A stretch of DNA of 43,479 nucleotides, from NCBI GenBank assembly GCA_009778545.1, contig WRJO01000004.1:1-43479 (forward strand), given 5' to 3'. Both the position numbers and the translations under genes were made by a program. The DNA is from Treponema sp. (GTDB taxonomy: Bacteria > Spirochaetota > Spirochaetia > Treponematales > Breznakiellaceae). The notes below the pieces were generated by a model. That model saw nothing but the letters and a program-made list of their open reading frames with translations, did not search any database and was not told the DNA's origin. Positions 42,001 through 43,479 of this stretch are shown here, one piece after another (positions within the stretch are counted from its first letter, which is position 1; every line of letters starts with the position of its first letter).

Positions 42001-43293
42001 GTTGCCACCGAGGCAAACGACGAATGGGAAGCGGCAATTACCGCCGCCAACGGAACCAAAGTGCGTACCTGGAACTGGACCGGCAAAGCCCCGGAACTCA
42101 GTTGGGACGGCAGGGACGCGGCGGGCAACTTTGCCGCCGACGGAACCTACCAGTTTGTGCTTGCCTCTGCCGACGCGGCGGGCAACACCGCGCGGTACAG
42201 CATACCCGGCATCGCCCTGGACAAGCGCGTCCCGCAGGTGATACTCACCGCGTCTGCGACGGGCATCGCCCCCAAGCCGAATCAGAGCACCGACCTGGTG
42301 CGCTTCGGCATTATCTGCCCGCTGCAGGATGGCATTGAAAGCTGGCGGCTGGAGCTGAAAGAACCAGGCGGCGACATATTGAAGCGCTTTGACTCATCTC
42401 CGCCCGCCGCCAACGGCCGCGTAGCCCCGCCGCCGGCGAGCATCGGCTGGAACGGCCTGTCCGAAGGGGGCGGCATACGCGAAGGAACGTTCACCCCCGC
42501 GCTTACGGTAAGCTACCTCAAGGGAGACCTGGTAGTCGCCGAAGCCGCCCCGATTTTGGTCAACGTTACCGGGCCCCGCCTTACGATGAGCCACCGCCCC
42601 GAGTACTTCAGCCCCGACAACGACGGCGTGGACGACGAGCTGTTCATCAGCCTGCGCGCCGTAAGCCCATCGCCCATCGCCACATGGTCTGTGGAAATCC
42701 GCGAACCGGAGCCGCCCTATCTGCTATTCTACCGGGTAACCGGCAGGGGCAGCCCCACCGAAACGATACGGTGGGACGGCAGAAGCAACCGTGGCGAACT
42801 GGTACAGGCTGCCACCGACTACCCGGTAAAGTTCTCGGCGACAGACAACCTGGGCAACTCCAGCGAGATCGAGTCGAAGATCGGCGTCGACGTGCTGGTA
42901 ATCCGCGACGGCGACCGCCTGAAAATTCAGGTGCCGTCGATAGTGTTCCGGGAGAACGCCGCCGACTTTAACGGCATACCGGAAGACAGGGTTACCAACA
43001 ACCGCCGTGTAATCCGCCGCATCGCCGAAATACTCAACAAATTCCGCGATTACAAGATAGTGGTTGAAGGCCACGCAAATCCCGTATTGCTGACCGCGAG
43101 GGAAGAGCAGGAAGAGCTGCAGCCCCTCAGCGAAAGGCGCGCCCAGGCAGTAATGAACATGCTGATAGAATTCGGCGTTGCCCGTTCACGCCTCTCGTTC
43201 ATCGGCATGGGCGGCAAACGCACGGTAGTACAGCACGCCGACCGCGACAACTGGTGGAAAAACCGCCGCGTAGAATTTATTCTAGTAAAGTAA
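39100..43293 (+). CDS. Outer-membrane protein: barrel + FlgD/gliding-type repeats + C-terminal OmpA domain
   Basis: The track starts at 38899; ATG 39100 is chosen for its signal peptide (MSKFIRG, hydrophobic core, cleavage after LWA at 23) and AAGGTGAG just before it. The product has 1,397 residues. About 24-340 is glycine/aromatic-rich with alternating strands, as in a small outer-membrane barrel. About 375-1,260 carries repeats: FSPN(N/G)DG-type calcium-loop-like starts (about 380, 617, 1,168) and WDGxxxxGxxAxDGxYxxxI units (about 456, 563, 793, 901, 1,000, 1,224), as in FlgD Ig-like and gliding-motility-associated domains. About 1,280-1,397 is OmpA-like (VEGHANP, LSERRAQAVMNML, NRRVEFIL), which binds peptidoglycan; the usual Asp in GHTD is Asn here. 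It is transcribed divergently from the giant operon. Anchoring envelope layers is the likely role. Confidence 0.88.
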   Translation: MSKFIRGIGVFTVFLSLAAGLWAVDSPEWGADAAPDLYAPNLAGQGGFSTSAGGAPASAINPAQGGDAQRIVFDIGFLGLYGLGDEKNSGVAIEAGMLYPTRYGVFGGSLQYIDSPFDSFPIKRSFGGNLNAAKEIYPGMSVGAGLNWGFGSNWLWTLAGDLGFRWNVGKVGHHENFFDNFTWAFVMRGLGVSWTPTWLTPMAGLSVDLLRIYGKDGKNDPFAIIGAADMSFPSLLSFKEINFIFKAGLKFEIAEIVNVSMSWPGGSGVNARELAKDRSGLFTPIPSVGIGVDIALPSSGNRIAGGQLPADGDLAIDLAFKPLYKGVTAIGAGATWKVGIADKKPPSIIIDYPEMMNLATASESHDLYLPDHDPAVHAPMYFSPNNDGKADYLEFPITITDERYVESWVWEITDEDGEVVRTFRNKELRPETQGFRNFFARLFAIKTQVEVPPTLRWDGIAESGELAPDGRYFFTITATDDSGNTAVSDTYVAVLKNAPPEISITPIEEAQRVFGPGGTGGRSTITLTPTGSFEDAWESGIYDSSGEIVRTFEAERGNPSPRIWDGRGDNGAIVRDGVYTYRIGTTDRAQNSAYAAMGNIVINTIRPSVSVFIADPWFSPNGDGIKDTVIMALNVPSQEGVIGWSMQIRDRQGNVRRTIAGGPEGGVGAVWNTATGIVPVPERLEFDGMDDSRKILEEGEFIGELSVSYLNGFTATALSPSFFLDVTAPAAAVVSEYTAFSPNYGGVQSEMLIRQEGTRELLWIGEIRRANGEPGERPVRSFRFSGIPPFELKWDGQGESGTFAADGEYVYELYSTDQAGNTGRSNLLRFRLSTADTPVMITTDHRAFAPAGNSPRTSVNMVPQIQVRDGVVSYKIEVLNSAGNAVRTFEGRGLPAASVSWNGRSDDNALAPEGMYTARLSLRYEQGNQPIATSLPFEVDNTPPAGTASAPYTAFAPGSRRSTLPLNVATEANDEWEAAITAANGTKVRTWNWTGKAPELSWDGRDAAGNFAADGTYQFVLASADAAGNTARYSIPGIALDKRVPQVILTASATGIAPKPNQSTDLVRFGIICPLQDGIESWRLELKEPGGDILKRFDSSPPAANGRVAPPPASIGWNGLSEGGGIREGTFTPALTVSYLKGDLVVAEAAPILVNVTGPRLTMSHRPEYFSPDNDGVDDELFISLRAVSPSPIATWSVEIREPEPPYLLFYRVTGRGSPTETIRWDGRSNRGELVQAATDYPVKFSATDNLGNSSEIESKIGVDVLVIRDGDRLKIQVPSIVFRENAADFNGIPEDRVTNNRRVIRRIAEILNKFRDYKIVVEGHANPVLLTAREEQEELQPLSERRAQAVMNMLIEFGVARSRLSFIGMGGKRTVVQHADRDNWWKNRRVEFILVK

Positions 43294-43332
43294 TAGGACG
43301 GCAAAGCAGAAATGTATGCTTAAAAGGGCAAT

Positions 43333-43349
43333 ACAGGAAAACACCCTGT
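43333..43349. terminator. Small hairpin after the OmpA-domain gene
   Basis: ACAGG-aaaacac-CCTGT, a 5-bp stem 40 nt after the stop, followed by AAGTTTTA. It is weak as a terminator on its own. Confidence 0.3.
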
Positions 43350-43368
43350 AAGTTTTACTTCGGGGCCC

Positions 43369-43419
43369 GTCGGAGGCCAAGCGCACTCGTGCTGCTCGCA
43401 CGGCACGCTTGCCTCCGAC
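43369..43419. repeat. 51-nt imperfect palindrome near the window end
   Basis: GTCGGAGGCCAAGCG and CGCTTGCCTCCGAC form the outer stem with one bulged C; CGTGC-tgctc-GCACG forms the inner stem. It lies 75 nt after the OmpA-domain gene and could be a strong terminator or a mobile repeat. The rest of 43294-43479 shows no gene. Confidence 0.65.
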
Positions 43420-43479
43420 ACCCGCCGCCGCACATTATCGGGGGATTTTTCTGCCATGTTGCAATAGTCAAACATTTCT

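Overview
The window looks like a chromosomal segment of a spirochaete, most likely a Treponema-like host-associated species. The grounds are a BMP/PnrA-type substrate-binding lipoprotein with its ABC importer, spirochaete-style loose lipoboxes, very large Ig-like surface lipoproteins, and an outer-membrane protein that combines a barrel, FlgD-type repeats and an OmpA domain. Species cannot be fixed from sequence reading alone. Most genes are fairly GC-rich; one toxin-antitoxin-like cassette is conspicuously AT-rich.

Layout. 1-1444 (minus): 5' part of birA (cut by the window edge, absent from the ORF track), a metallophosphoesterase and tRNA-Cys(GCA). An inverted repeat resembling a BirA operator overlaps the birA start. 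1497-6419 (plus): a four-gene importer for a nucleoside-like or riboflavin-like substrate (lipoprotein, double-NBD ATPase, two permeases), with a promoter back-to-back with that of the tRNA. 6566-8736 (minus): phenylacetate-CoA ligase family protein and indolepyruvate ferredoxin oxidoreductase beta subunit (iorB), without iorA beside it. 8766-12326 (plus): accessory patch with three copies of an Rpn-family (PD-(D/E)XK) gene: one broken copy flanking an AT-rich MNT/HEPN pair, one carrying a 117-nt in-frame palindromic insert and truncated at its C terminus, and one intact.

12499-38482 (minus): two giant genes (about 4,271 and 4,384 codons) in one tight operon, separated by 13 nt. The proteins are collinear diverged paralogues: lipoprotein signal, thousands of residues of Ig-like modules, then a TIG-like segment and a propeller-like C terminus. 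39100-43293 (plus, divergent): a 1,397-residue protein with signal peptide, predicted outer-membrane barrel, FlgD/gliding-type repeats and a C-terminal OmpA peptidoglycan-binding domain. I infer that these three genes form a cell-surface locus; the partnership is not proven.

Non-coding structure is unusually rich. Two elements of roughly 240-266 bp (10011-10276 and 38626-38868) share a conserved core. Its 13-15 bp stem is kept although the stem sequence differs, and its loop is complementary to the 3' flank, so a pseudoknot is possible. One copy has terminal inverted repeats, so the element could be a structured RNA, a MITE, or both. Four intergenic regions contain palindromes whose arms are built from short tandem words, using four different word families. 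Two 73-78 nt tracts without any G, rich in C, look like Rho-loading sites.
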